Of a DNA stretch of 64,000 bases, positions 23,694 through 35,388 are shown in pieces. The position numbers and the translations under genes are program-made. Numbering within the stretch: the first letter of the stretch is position 1; every line of letters begins with the position of its first letter. A model generated the notes under the pieces. The model saw only the letters and a program-made list of their open reading frames with translations. It was not told the origin of the DNA and made no database searches. This DNA is from Thalassia testudinum (lineage: Eukaryota > Streptophyta > Magnoliopsida > Alismatales > Hydrocharitaceae): contig JAZHRO010000050.1 in the NCBI GenBank assembly GCA_037157565.1, positions 42,170,001 to 42,234,000 of the forward strand, given 5' to 3'.

Positions 23694-26370
23694 TGTAACG
23701 ACCCGGTTCCCGAGTCCCTACGAGACACGAGAACCGGACCGACTCGACTAATCCCAAGACCCAGTCGTCCAACGAGGAAGTAACCAAAAGACAGTAAAAT
23801 AAACCACATTCAGCATGAATATAACTAACAGTAAAAAGTACAGCAGTAAGGAAAGAAACTACTACAGTAGGTACCACCACAACAGTAAAACAACATTTAT
23901 CATATAACAAAAACTGCAGGTAAAGAAGGTACAGCGGAAACAAAACTACTCACTAGAACAGAAACAAAAGAAGGTACAAAGCTGTGGCAACTCTACTGGA
24001 CCCTACTCGGCCCAGCGTCCTCTGCAGCCGCCGACCCTGGCTGCTCAACACCTGGTCCTGAAAAAGGTAACGAGTGTAACACGTCAGCAAAACGCTGAGT
24101 AGAGTGGCAAACTAACTAAAGGCAACAGTAGAGTGTACAGTAGCTGTTATGTTCTATTACTTCCTTTATTTACATCTTTCAATTTTTCTCACTATTTCAT
24201 TTACTTCTCAGATCCTTTACTTGATCTCGAATGTCCTCGTGGGACGATCTTGATTGCAGTCTTTTCCAACAGTAGAAGTAGCACGTGGTGCTCTCCTGGC
24301 CGGGAGAGTCCCCCGTGGTGATCCTACCCTCAGTCAACCACCCCAAGGTCACTGACAGACGTAACGGTGACTACGGCACGCGCGATAAACGCACAGGTAG
24401 CTAGCCCGTACTGGCACGCGGTCAGTCGTTTCCGTTAACGGGTGCGCCCAAAGCACAGCACGGAACCAGGGCAGAGCCCTCTCAGTAACAGGGGTCCAAC
24501 CCCTCCACAGTAACCAAACCGGGGCCTTGCCCCTCCACAGTCCGCGCACCCTCGCCTGACTACCCTGGTTTGCCCTAGTGGGCCTAACAAGTCGGTGAAG
24601 GAGGCTAGCAGAACCCCGGGGCCCGTGGGGTAGCTAGTACTCTCCTAACACTACTAGCTCTCCTCGGTACTACGTACACGAGGGCCAACAAGTCGGTACA
24701 GAGCGGCCAAGCCTAACCCCGGGTCCCTGGGGCGGCTGGCCCCACTCTGCACTAAAACAGGTACAGGTACTTCCCTTGGTACTGCGTACCCAAGAGACAG
24801 TACAACTATATCTCAGTTCCATTCCTTTTCTTTCCAGGAGTTCCACTCCTAATTCCCCATAGGGTTCCAGCTCTTTATCTCAGAACATCATAGGTTTCAC
24901 TTTCCAGATTCACGTTCTCACATTCCATGATCTCAACATGTTTCCTTGTTCATAACAGGCAGCTGTTAATTAATTTCACAGGCAGCTTATATATTCCTTT
25001 CCATTTTTCCAAGACTGCAGTAATATACATTCCACTAGTTTTTCCATCCTAGGATTCATGCCATATCCTAGGATCTATCATACAATCTAGTTTTCCGGCC
25101 CTAGGATTCATGCAACACCTAGGAGCTATCATTCCATACATTTCTCATTCCTAGGGTTCATGCAATGCCCTAGGTTCTAGTTATGGTTCCATACTTTAAC
25201 AGATTTTATTAATGCTTAAAACCACTCTACCAGGTACAACGGAAGTAATGGGGGCGTGGTCGGGAATCCCGCGTGCCTCCGCGACTCTCAAGACGGCAAC
25301 CGAACGAGGTCCTATCACAAGGATCAAACACAAGGAGTGTCTCAAAACAGTGTATAGCTACTGTAGGCGGGTAGAGGAATAAATTCTGAATCGAACGCAA
25401 CTCGAATCGCGGAAAACGGAGCCCAAACGGGCCCTAAACGGGTCGAGAAAGACAATACTGTGCAAAATCAGACGTCTGGAACTCCTTCCAGACGTCTTAA
25501 ACGGTGGATCAGAGAATTACCTGTTCGGCTTGGTTCCCCGGACGTCCAGAAGTCTGTGGCGACGTCTCTCCTAGATCCCAGACGTCCGATGGTCTCTCCG
25601 GACGTCTGGAGGTCACTCCCGCCGTCTGGTACAACTTCCAGACGTCGGATTCGCAAAGGATGACGAATCCGAACACCTGCGCACAGCCAACCCTCCTCCC
25701 TCAGTACGGTCAGTCGACAAAAAAAAGAAGGAGAAAGCGGAACTCACCCTTCAGACGTCTGTATGATCACACAGACGTCGACCTTGCCGTCTGGATATCA
25801 GTCCAGACGTCTGATTCTGGAGATTTTTCCAGAATCAGAACCTTGCTCGGCCTCCGCTCGCGACGCCGCCCGCGTCGCACCTCGCGCGTCCGCTGCTCTG
25901 CCCGCAGCAGGTCCCTCTTCGCGACGCTCTGCGCCCCCTGCGCCCTCCGCCGGCCGGCCAAGCCGCTCCCGGCGAGCTCGCCCTCACGGCAGAGCCCTGC
26001 CCTCGCACGCCGCAGCTCCTCCGCGCCTTCTGCTGCGTCGCTGCCGCTGCGCCCTTGCGTCCGCTCGCTCCGCCCGCAGCAGGAGAGGAGGAAGATGGTG
26101 GAGACGGGAGGGGAGGCGCGCCCCCTCCCCCTTTTAACGCCGCGCGGAGAGGAGGAGAGAGACGGCCGCAGTCGCCTGCAGCCGCAGAGAAGATGCGGAT
26201 CGCAGGTCTGCGCGCACAGGCGCACAGACGAATATCCCGTGCGAGTATAACTGTTCGTCAGACGTCTGTAAACTATCCCGGACGTCTGGATGTGATCCCA
26301 GACGTCTTTACAGACGTCTGGGCCACCTCCCAGACGTCTTAAAAGACGTCTGGGGCACGAGCTCGTTACA
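23694..26370 (-). repeat. 5' LTR of the minus-strand Tekay element (2677 bp)
   Basis: It is nearly identical to 15976-18664. It lacks the 12-base unit at the palindrome array but has an intact CAGACGTCTG at about 25755, where the other LTR has CAGACATCTG. It supplies the promoter for the minus-strand gag-pol; a TATA-like GTTAAAAGG lies on the minus strand at about 26130-26138. Confidence 0.95.
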
Positions 26371-26375
26371 GGATG
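26371..26375. repeat. Target-site duplication GGATG (right copy)
   Basis: Matches 15971-15975. Confidence 0.95.
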
Positions 26376-28098
26376 TCTCTACGATTTGCTCGGTTAGGGT
26401 TTGGAATCAAACCTATGATCGGATTTGTGTTAAAGATTTGCCACTTGATCTCTTTTGATATTTGTGTTGATTCTTGCAATTGATTAACTTTGTTTTTCTT
26501 TTCCTTTTTATGTGATTCGTGATATTTTGTGCAGTGGCTTATTATTTGAGGTGGATCTCTCATGGCATCTTTCATAGTTGTGGAGAATATCTTGCATGGT
26601 AAACACTACATTAGATTCGTTTATGGAAGTTTGTTATTACTACAAATGCGAATTTGTAAAGAGTAGATTTGCTTGTGATGATACGAATTGGCTTGTGTGA
26701 CTTGTGACCTTGTGAGTGCTGGGTGTGTTTAGGTTCACAATATGTAATACAATTGAAGTGTCGATTAGTTAAGGTTAAATGTTAGTTTATAATGTTGAGT
26801 TCTTGCTATAGAGATGACAAACTTGGAGGTGCGAGTGTAGATAGAGCTTGCAGAGGGTGTTGGTTTTGGAATCAATGCTTACTTGAAGAAACAGAGGGCA
26901 GTATCACTACACTAGTTGGCACTTGTAATGATTTTCCAAAGAAAATTGCGAGTAGGTTCCTTAAAAAGGCATGTAGACATTTAAATAAGTTTATGATTGA
27001 TATGGATGTGGATTTAGGATTTATCTAAGTTATAAATGACATAAATTAGATTTATAGAAAAATCCAAGATCCACTAGTGCTTTTTGCAGGGGCTTTCCGT
27101 CTTAAGATCATGGTTTACTAGTGACAATGTTTTTAAGTTTAAGGAGATAACTCTTTTCTCCTGCTCAAGCCACCCTGCATTTTTGTATTTGAGATTATAA
27201 TTGCTAAGAGTGTGTGCATGACATGTTCATGTGTAGACAAGATCTATTTGTGATTGATTTATTAGTATTTTTTTCCTTGTTTGAGTTGTAAGCTAGACTA
27301 GTTATGTTCACACTACAACCAAAAAGGGTTTCAGTTATGTTTAGAAATCGTGACCAAAAGCCTAAAAATGTTCATCAATTAGCATAAAATTCTTGCTTTG
27401 TTTATGACTTCATGTAGGATAACAATGGGCACAGGGCCAGGCCCTAAGGATAACTCAACCTAATGGAGACAATTTTGCACCTTCAAATTAAACAAATGAA
27501 GATGAAAGCCATGACTAATAAAGATGAATGCAAAGACTATCTCTTGTGACTTGAATACCTACTCTCTACACATTGTGCATTAAGAGTATAATGGCATTAC
27601 AACCAATTTATCTGATTAATTCCCATAGGGTGTAGTAGAAGGGTCAGGCTTCTCTATCTTTCTCTTTTCTTTGTAGGGTATGTATGTGGAGTATCCCATT
27701 TGTTTCTCCTGGTTTTTATGTCACCTTTGATTCCTCTATAGGTTCCACCTTTCTCTCTTGAATGTTATTATTTTTTCTTTTGCTTTTGAATGGCAAACTT
27801 TTGTTTGGGATTTTTTTGGAAAAGAAAAGGTTGTTTTTTCCTTGAAGATTGGATTTTTCTTTGCCCCTTTTTCTGAACTTGAGAAAGGGTTGCTGGTATG
27901 CTACTGCTAGTGTTTTCTCATTATATATTCTTCTTTTCCCTTTGAAGTTGACTGTTACCAAATAGTTAACAACAATAACGGATTGGCTTAGTGGGAGAGA
28001 AATCCACTGACATCTAAAAAGTATAGCATGGGATGTGGGTTTTACATGGTTTATAGTTTTCATATGGTGGTGAACTTAATTTATTGTGCATTTTGTAG
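26376..28098. other. Host DNA upstream of the CPO remnant, no gene seen
   Basis: Continues the locus interrupted at 15975. An open frame at 26792-27028 (with CRGCWFWNQCLLEETEGS) is not recognised and has no splice support. No earlier exon of the coproporphyrinogen oxidase remnant could be found here. Confidence 0.35.
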
Positions 28099-28879
28099 GT
28101 TTTGCATCCAGAGAATCTTTTGCCACCTACATTGCATTTCAATGACCAATATTTTGAGACTGATTCTCCCAAAGGTACCTAAATATTTCTTGTCTTTTGC
28201 CTACATATTGAGTTCTCTCTATTTGAATTATGAGTAAAGCACCTTTGACTCTCAGTAAAGAATATATATTTTCCCGCAATGTTTACTTCAAATTAAACTA
28301 ACTAATGTTGCATAATCAAAAGTATGCAGATTGGATTAGCTAGTTACAAAGAATTTTGTAAAGGACAGGTCTTACACTGTTGGTTACTAGAGCAACCTGG
28401 TTCAGAAAATTGAACAAGGTATTTCTCCATGGCCTTTATTATTGAATCATAAATCCTAAGCTTGAGTTTAGATGCACCGATTTTATTATGTCATGCAATA
28501 TAACACACTAGTTCTTGTTTGGAGTTTACTACTAAACTAGATACATTACTCTCTCTACAAAGTACGCGAATGCTTTTGTTCCAGCCTACAAACCCTTGAT
28601 TGAGCGCCGCAAGGAACATGCCATTCTTGGAGCACCATAAGAGATGGCAACAACTTAGGAGAGGGTGCTATGCTGAACTCAACTTGGTATTGCTTAAAGT
28701 CATATTTCTTGCTATGATATGGCACATCGTGCTGTTGTAAGAAGAACATGCATTGAACTTGTTTTTGTTCTACCTCGAAGATATATGACCGCGGTACTAC
28801 GTTTGGATGGAAGATTGGTGGTCGCACTGAGAGCATTCTTGTTTCTCTTCTCCTAACAGCAAGATGAGAATATGACCAT
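28099..28879 (+). pseudogene. CPX1: Coproporphyrinogen-III oxidase, decayed three-exon fragment
   Basis: Coproporphyrinogen-III oxidase makes protoporphyrinogen IX in plastid haem and chlorophyll synthesis. Three pieces match it in order and strand. 28099-28174 reads VLHPENLLPPTLHFNDQYFE. 28563-28686 reads ANAFVPAYKPLIERRKEHA and then, after a one-base slip, HHKRWQQLRRGCYAELNL. 28781-28879 reads [20 protein letters not shown] and then LTAR-stop-EYDH. The pieces are bounded by splice signals: AG before each, GT after 28174 and 28686, and GTAAGT after 28879. It is thus a genomic copy with introns, not a processed one. It is broken by the frameshift near 28622, the TGA at 28865-28867 (a Trp in the family), and the lack of the exons for the central part (between DSPK and ANAF), the N-terminus and the C-terminus. 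It could be a decayed duplicate or a fragment captured by a transposon. Confidence 0.85.
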
Positions 28880-30143
28880 GTAAGTTTACCAACATATAGA
28901 GGAATAACATATTTACGTATTAGTTATGTCCATAAACATAGTGGTTTATTTGTAAAATCTTCTCTTATATCAGTGAAGTTTAGCTTATTTTCCTTCTTTC
29001 TTCCTTCCTTTTTTTTTCTTTGAATTGGCTTGTGTAGAGTCTTGATCTGGATACATCTGCTTATCAAATAATTATGAGGGCAATCACTTAGGGAATCTGA
29101 GTTTTTGTACTGCTTCATTGTCAAGATTATGTTATGGGTAGAGTGAGGAAGTGCAAAGTCTAAAACATGGTGTCCATTTTTAAGCATAAAAGGATTGATT
29201 GCTGATGTTATTTAATGAAATCATATTTGTATTATACATAATATGCTAAGCTCGAAAAGTAACTCTTATTACATTTGTCTTCCTTGTATAAACTAGAATT
29301 ATTTAATTTGTCATTATTGCAACTTTGTTGTGTGTAACTTTTTCTAGCTTGGTCTTCTGAATGAGTTGGCCACTTATTGTGTCATGGCTAATCTTTTTCT
29401 TTTGTTTGAATGAATCATGGCTAATCAGATTGCATTTAATGGCTTGGAGAAAATGCAAAACTATTGAATGGAAGTTTTTTCGCTTGTAGAAATAATGAAT
29501 CAGAATAATATGTTATTGTAATGTGTAAATCGTGGTGGAAAACTCCGAACAAAAATATTAATCAAGAAAACTAACCACGGTGGATTAGGTCGTATCCACA
29601 GGGAGGAATGACTGCAATAAATTCACTGGTATGTAGTCTTCATGTTCGCAAAAATATTCGCTAAATCAATTCAATGGATATGCTGCTCTGAATGTAAATT
29701 TTGATTTATGGAGAAGTCAAGGGCTATTTATGTAAATTTCATGTCAGAAATCAAGCTCCCAAAATACATGGATGATGCATGTGTAGTGATAGAGTATGTA
29801 ATTTTTAATTGCATGCATACTGAGCGCAAATCTGAATCCAAATGTGGTGTGCATAGAGATGAATCACAAAAGTTGAACAAATATGCACAAAAATAAGTGT
29901 TAGGCAACAATTTCTCCACAATAAATTAATAAAAAAATGGAAAATCAAATGTTGGCAATGGCATGGAGATGTAGATAGAAATAGGTATCAAAACAGGGGA
30001 TTTTCTCCCTTGGCTTATGCAAGGAGATGGAGGATCAGCTGGAGGAGAGATGCCCAGGGGAGGATGGTTGGAGGGTAGGCTCTGCGATGGTGGCAGTGGT
30101 TCGGCAGACAATGTTTGGAGATGGTCGGCTGGTGAACCTGTCG
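28880..30143. other. Host/repeat DNA, LTR-like start at 29517
   Basis: No gene is visible and the last exon of the oxidase was not found. From 29517 the plus strand (TGTAATGTGTAAATCG, then GGTCGTATCCACAGGGAGGAA) resembles the U5 end of Athila/Tat LTRs read on the minus strand, like 59908. If so, an old LTR starts here and was itself split by the Tekay insertion at 30149, resuming at 56339. Its far end could not be found. Confidence 0.3.
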
Positions 30144-30148
30144 GCGGT
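30144..30148. repeat. Target-site duplication GCGGT (left copy)
   Basis: GCGGT directly precedes the LTR at 30149 and recurs at 56334-56338 directly after the other LTR. Confidence 0.95.
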
Positions 30149-32794
30149 TGTAACGAGCGCGTGCCCCAGACGTCTTTTAAGACGTCTGGGAGGTGGGCCA
30201 GACGTCTTACCAGACGTCTGGGATCGTTTCCAGACGTTTGGAAATCAGTTATTCTGGCACGAGTCTTCGTCTGCGCGCCTTAGCGAGTAGGCCCGTGAAT
30301 ATCCGATATTCTCTGCGGCTGCAAGCGCTCTGCCGCGTCTCTCCCTCCTCCTCGTGTGGCCTTAAAAGGGCACGCCTCCCCTCACTCCGTCACCACCGTC
30401 TCCTTTCCCTTCTCCTTCAGCCAAAGCGTGAGTGCGAGCGCGAGGGCGGCAGTGGCAGCCGCAGTGAGCGCGGAGGAGGTGCGATGTGCGAGAGCGAAGC
30501 TCTGCCGTGAGGGCGAGCTCGCCGGAGCGGCTTGGCCGGCCGGCGGAGGGCGCAGGGGGCGCGGAACGACGCGGAGAGGGACCTGCTGCAGTCTGAGCAG
30601 CAGGCGCGCGAGGTGCGACGCGGGCGGCGTCGCGAGCGGAGGCCGAGTAGCGCCCTGATTCTGGAAAAAATTTCCAGAATCAGACGTCTGGGTTGATAGG
30701 CAGACGGCGAGGACGACGTCTGGTAGCTCATACCGACGTCTGAAAGGTGTGTATTCCGCTTTCTTCTTCCTTCCTGTCGACCGACCGTACTAAGGGAGGG
30801 AGTTGGCTGTGCGCAGGTTCGCTGATTCGCCATCCTTTGCGAATCAGACGTCTAGAAGTTGTACCAGACGGCAGGAGTGACCTCCAGACGTCCAGGGTGA
30901 CCATCGGACGTCTGGGAGCTAGGACAGACGTCCCCGCAGACTTCTGGACGTCTGGGAAACCACACTAAACAGGTAATTCTCTGATCCACTGTTTAAGACG
31001 TCTGGAAGAAGTTCCAGACGTCTGATTTTGCACAGTATCATCTTTTTCGACCCGTTTAGGGCCCGTTCGGGCTCCGTTTTCCGCGATTCGAGTTGCGCTC
31101 TTTTCAGAATTAATTCCTCTACCCGTCTACAGTAGCTATACACTGTTTTGAGACACTCCTTGTGTTTGATCCTTGTGATAGGACCTCGTTCAGTTGCAGT
31201 CTTGAGAGTTGCGGAGGCACGTGGGATTCCCGATCACGCCCCCATTACTCCCGTTGTACCTGGTAGAGTGGCTTAAGTTATTAAAATCTGTTAAATTATG
31301 AAACCATAAATAGAACCTAGGACATTGCATGAACCCTAGGAATGAGAAATAGATGGAATGATAGCTCCTAGGTGTTGCATGAATCCTAGGACTGGAAAAC
31401 TAGATTGTATGATAGATCCTAGGATATGGCATGAATCCTAGGATGGGAAAACTAGTTGAATGTATAATACTGTAGTCTTGGAAAATGGAAAGAGATATAA
31501 AGCTGCCTGTAATTTGAATTAACAGCTGCCTGTTGTGAATAGATAACGTGGTTGAGAACATGAATTGTAAGAATGTGAAACTGGAAAGTGAAACCTGGAT
31601 CTTTGAGTAAAAAGGATGGAACCCTACGGGGAAGTAGGAGTAGAACTCCTGGAAAGTGAATGGAATAGTTTTGGGGAAGTGAGCTGGCCCTTGAGTACGG
31701 AGTACCAAGGAGAGCGACTGTCCCCCTGCTTAGTGCAGAGCGGAGCTAGCCGCCCCAGGGACCCAGGGTTAGGACTGGCCACTCTGTACCGACTTGCTGG
31801 CCCTCGCGTACGTAGTACCGAGGAGAGCTACTAGTGTAGGGAGGTACTAGCTACCCCACTGGCCCCGGGGTTCTGCTAGCCTCCCGCACCGACTTGTTAG
31901 GCCCGCTGGGGCAAACCAGGGTAGTCAGGCGAGGGTGCGCGGACTGTCGAGGGGCAAGGCCTCGGTTTGGTTACTGTAGAGGGGTTGGACCCCTGTTACT
32001 AAGAGGGCTCTGCCCTGGTTCCGTGCTGTGCTTTGGGTGCACCCGTTAACGGAAACGACTGACCGCGTGCCAGTGCGGGCTAGCTACCTGTGCGTTTATC
32101 GCGCGTGCCGTAGTCACCGTTACGTCTGTCAGTGACCTTGGGGTGGTTGACTGAGGGTAGGATCACCACGGGGGACTCTCCCGGTCAGGAGAGCACCACG
32201 TGCTACTTCTACTTTTGGAAAAGACTGCAATCAAGATCGTTCCCACGAGGACTTTCGAGATCAAGTAAAGGATCTGAGAAATAAATGAAATAGTGAGAAA
32301 ATTGAAAGATGTAAATAAAGGAAGTAATAGAACATAACAGCTACTGTACACTCTACTGTTGCCTTTAGTTTGTTTGCCACTCTACTCAGCATTTTGCTGA
32401 CGTGTTACACTCGTTACCTTTTTCAGGACCAGGTGTTGAGCAGTCAGGGTCGGCGGCTGCAGAGGACGCTGGGCCGAGTAGGGTCCAGTAGAGTTTACCA
32501 CAGTCTTTTGTACCTCTTTTGTTTCTGTTCTAGTGAGTAGTTTTTGTTTCCGCTGTACCTTCTTTACCTGCAGTTCTTGTTATATGATAAATGTTGTTCT
32601 ACTGTTGTGGTGGTACCTACTGTAGTAGTTTCTTTCCTTACTTCTGTACTTTCTTACTGTTAGTTATATTCATGCTGAATGTGATTTATTTTACTGTCTT
32701 ATGGTTACTTCCTCGTTGGACGACTAGGTCTTGGGATTAGTCGAGTCGGTCCGGTTCTCGTGTCTCGTAGGGACTCGGGAACCGGGTCGTTACA
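30149..32794 (+). repeat. 5' LTR of the older Tekay element (2646 bp)
   Basis: Starts TGTAACGAGC and ends GTCGTTACA. About 14 GACGTC hexamers lie between about 30167 and 31023. CTTAAAAGGG at 30361-30370 is TATA-like. The last 60 bases can form an imperfect hairpin (CCGGTTC ... GAACCGG). Confidence 0.95.
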
Positions 32795-32797
32795 AGA

Positions 32798-32815
32798 TGG
32801 TATCAGAGCAAGGTC
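32798..32815 (+). other. Primer-binding site, initiator tRNA-Met
   Basis: TGGTATCAGAGCAAGGTC begins three bases after the LTR, as in the minus-strand copy. Confidence 0.9.
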
Positions 32816-32973
32816 GTCCCGAGAAGTGAATCAACTGACTGGAAAATAACCAATTAACATGTTTATAGCTAGAGTAGCCACCACAACATATCTCTTGACA
32901 TGAGCTCTTAGAAGTTTTGTTAGGTACCGTCTGTTTTGACGTTTCCGTTTTGTTTCGCGTATCCTTGCAGGAG

Positions 32974-33012
32974 ATGCCTCGTTGCGGGACTGGCGAGACT
33001 GGCCGCGGGCGC
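32974..33012 (+). pseudogene. Start of the older Tekay gag, truncated by the nested insertion
   Basis: The ATG at 32974 begins MPRCGTGETGRGR, matching the start of the intact Gag at 23514. After 13 codons the frame runs into the Athila-type LTR at 33013. The rest of gag resumes at 48901, after the duplicated GGCGC. Separated from the remainder by 15.9 kb, this start cannot produce Gag. Confidence 0.9.
33008..33012. repeat. Target-site duplication GGCGC of the nested element (left copy)
   Basis: GGCGC abuts TGTTTGCACC at 33013 and recurs at 48896-48900 after GGTGCAAACA. Removing the insertion and one copy restores the gag order seen in the intact element. Confidence 0.9.
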
Positions 33013-33390
33013 TGTTTGCACCTCAAAACACGCCTGTAATAACGCCTTCTTGTGCTATTTTCTAGCATTAACATTGCATAATAGGATCCTGTAATCGCAT
33101 TTGTAAAAACACTTGCATGCATGCATTTTATCAAGAGAGGAAGAGGAGTGAAACAATCGCCTGCATAGTTACATTTTTATTCAAGTGCCTCCTTGCAAAA
33201 TCACCCTCTTTTTATTTTTCCACTTGATTTCTTCTTTTCTCTCCTTCCCGCGGCTGCACTCTTCCCGCAGCTGCATGCAGCAGCCACGCAGCACTTCTTC
33301 CCGTCACTTCTCCCTGCCAACGCCGCTCCCTATAGCTGCAACTCGTACACCCTCTCCCTGCTGCAGCGGGCACGCCACTCTCTCCTCCTC

Positions 33391-33399
33391 TATAAGTAG
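33391..33399 (+). promoter_or_regulatory. TATA-like box of LTR A
   Basis: TATAAGTAG lies about 380 bases into the LTR, in a sequence conserved in all three LTRs. It is the only good TATA candidate ahead of the likely R region. Confidence 0.4.
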
Positions 33400-34257
33400 C
33401 TGCAGCTTCATCCTCGCAAGGGAGGCGGCTGCAGCAACAAAAAACCCGCAGCCATCTTCTCCACCACTTTCCCCTCCCATACGTCGGCCCTCCGTCGAGG
33501 AGGCACCCGGCGAGCAGGAGAACCCACTGTGGTGCACACCACCACAGTGGAAGCACCACCGCCCAGCTCTTCGACGAGCCGGTGGGCGTGGTGCATTCCC
33601 TCACTTCGTTTTTTTTTCTCTTTAACGCCATTGCCGCCGCTCCAAGCTTCGAAGCTTGAAGCCACGGCAGCAGCAGCAGCAGCAAGTCCTCCCGCTCCTC
33701 CGCGACCGTCCTCGCAGTCGCTCACCGCCTCCGCGCGCGTCTGCAGGGCGTTCCCCGCCTCCGTCTCCGTTCTGTCCGCCTCGCAGTTGCACCTGTAGCC
33801 GTCCGCCGCGCGCACTGCAGCGGCCGGCTACGGCCTCGCACTGCCCCCTGCCCTCCTCCGCGACCCTCCGCGACCACCTGCAGACCTCCTCCAAGCTCGC
33901 TCCTCCACGCCTTCGCCCGCCCGTCGCCTTCGCGCACGCCTGCTGGAACCCTACGCGAAGCCGCGCCCGCACCCGCCGTCTGCAGACGTCTGCCTCCGCC
34001 TTCAGACGGCGCGGCGTCAGACGTCCGTCGGAGGCGGCAGACGTCTTAACTCGCGCGTCCGCGATCTCTCGCTCGCCCGCTCTCTCTCTCTCTGCTGATC
34101 TCTCCCGCCCGCTCCCGCTCTCTCTCTCACGTATTCTCTCTCTCTCTCTCTTTTTTACTCACTAACAGACACACACTCACAGCAATGCACACACACACAC
34201 ATTCACCGACGCACACACACCTATACCAACACATACACACACACTCACACACTTATA

Positions 34258-34288
34258 GTAATATATATATAAATATATATATACATAC

Positions 34289-34342
<54 letters not shown>

Positions 34343-34665
34343 ATATAGTTATGTATACATACACATATATATAATATATATACATATATATAATATATAT
34401 ATATATATATATCTACTTATATATACATCTATATACTTATACATATATTTATATATATATAGACATATATACTTATATACATATATATATATATATATAC
34501 ATATCTATATACATATATATATACATATATATAGTAATATATATATATATATATACTTATATACATATATATACACATATATATCTATATATATATCTAT
34601 ACATATATAACTATACATTTATATATATATATAGATATATTTACTTATATACATACATATGTACA
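34258..34665. repeat. TA/CATA-rich low-complexity block in LTR A
   Basis: Around 400 bases of TA runs interrupted by CATA, CTTA and CTATA units. Equivalent blocks are at 45467-45850 (LTR B) and 47280-47660 (LTR C, complement). Length differs slightly between copies, as expected of simple repeats. Confidence 0.9.
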
Positions 34666-35370
34666 TATATTTTCATGTTATTTATTATACGCTGTATCGC
34701 GGGAATATCTGCACCAGTTGCTGATATTCCCTGATACACGCGTACAAAAAAAAGCGTGGTCCCATACATCATCCATCCTCCATCCACACTCCACGCGGCA
34801 CCTAGTCGTGTTGGTTGCGTCTCTCTAGACGTCGACTGACTCGACATAGTGCTACACTCCATCGCCACCTCCACCCCCACCCCTTTATATATATACTACA
34901 TATATATATATATACATACTATATTTACTTTCTGTCTATTTGCTTTTCTGTTAGTAAAAAGATAAAAAAAATACATAAAAAAGAAAAGATAATCTTTGAC
35001 TTGCAGGTACCTCGTCTTGCGAGTAGCAAGACTTGTTTTGGGACTCTGTTTGGCTAAAAGCCAAGGACACAATTTTGAGGGTGTGCCTCAAGAACAAGGA
35101 TTACCATAAAAAACCTAAATAAGAAAAACACCAAAAACACAATAAACGAACGGAAGAGACGCGTTTTAAGGAAAACGTAGAAACTCGACTTTAACCCCAC
35201 TTCCCTGTGTTCGACCCTGGGCCTAAAAGTGACAAGATAAAATCAATTAGGCCAGGTTAAAAATTTTGTAAAGAGATGGTTAGGTCTGAATTAGGTTAAC
35301 CACTATACATATTTTAACGATAAAAACATCATATTAACAACCTATCCGGGCCGACCCATCATAACTTTTC

Positions 35371-35388
35371 TGGCGCCGCTGCCGGGGA
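35371..35388 (+). other. Primer-binding site, tRNA-Asp
   Basis: TGGCGCCGCTGCCGGGGA is one base from the complement of the tRNA-Asp 3' end, the usual primer of Athila/Tat elements. Confidence 0.85.

Larger units (their letters stand above)
15976..26370 (-). mobile_element. Complete young Ty3/gypsy element, Tekay/Del-type chromovirus
   Basis: The 10,395-bp element lies on the minus strand and has every hallmark. There are two LTRs starting TG and ending CA, a 5-bp target duplication, an initiator-Met primer site next to the right-hand (5') LTR, one uninterrupted gag-pol frame, and a C-terminal chromodomain-like segment. By eye the LTRs differ at about ten bases in about 2,680, plus one 12-bp indel (about 0.4%). 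With a commonly used plant rate of about 1.3e-8 changes per site per year, that is of the order of 0.1-0.2 million years. Such youth with an open frame makes it a candidate for an element that still moves. A related but broken copy is at 30149-56333. Confidence 0.95.
33013..35365 (+). repeat. LTR A of the nested Athila element (about 2353 bp)
   Basis: Starts TGTTTGCACC and ends around CATCATAAC, five bases before the primer site. Landmarks are a hairpin (33524-33550), a TATA-like TATAAGTAG (33391-33399), three GACGTC sites (33985, 34020, 34040), a CT run (34081-34151), CA-rich sequence, and about 400 bases of TA/CATA repeats (34258-34665). In the first kb it has about 16 bases that differ from both LTR B and LTR C. 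Confidence 0.9.

Noticed and set aside
28099..28879. Functional coproporphyrinogen oxidase gene
   Set aside because: Missing exons, a frameshift and an in-frame TGA make a working product impossible.
34185..34610. Ile/Tyr-rich open frame of about 140 codons
   Set aside because: It is a translation of TA/CATA microsatellite sequence in LTR A. Equivalent frames in LTRs B and C have no protein-like composition.
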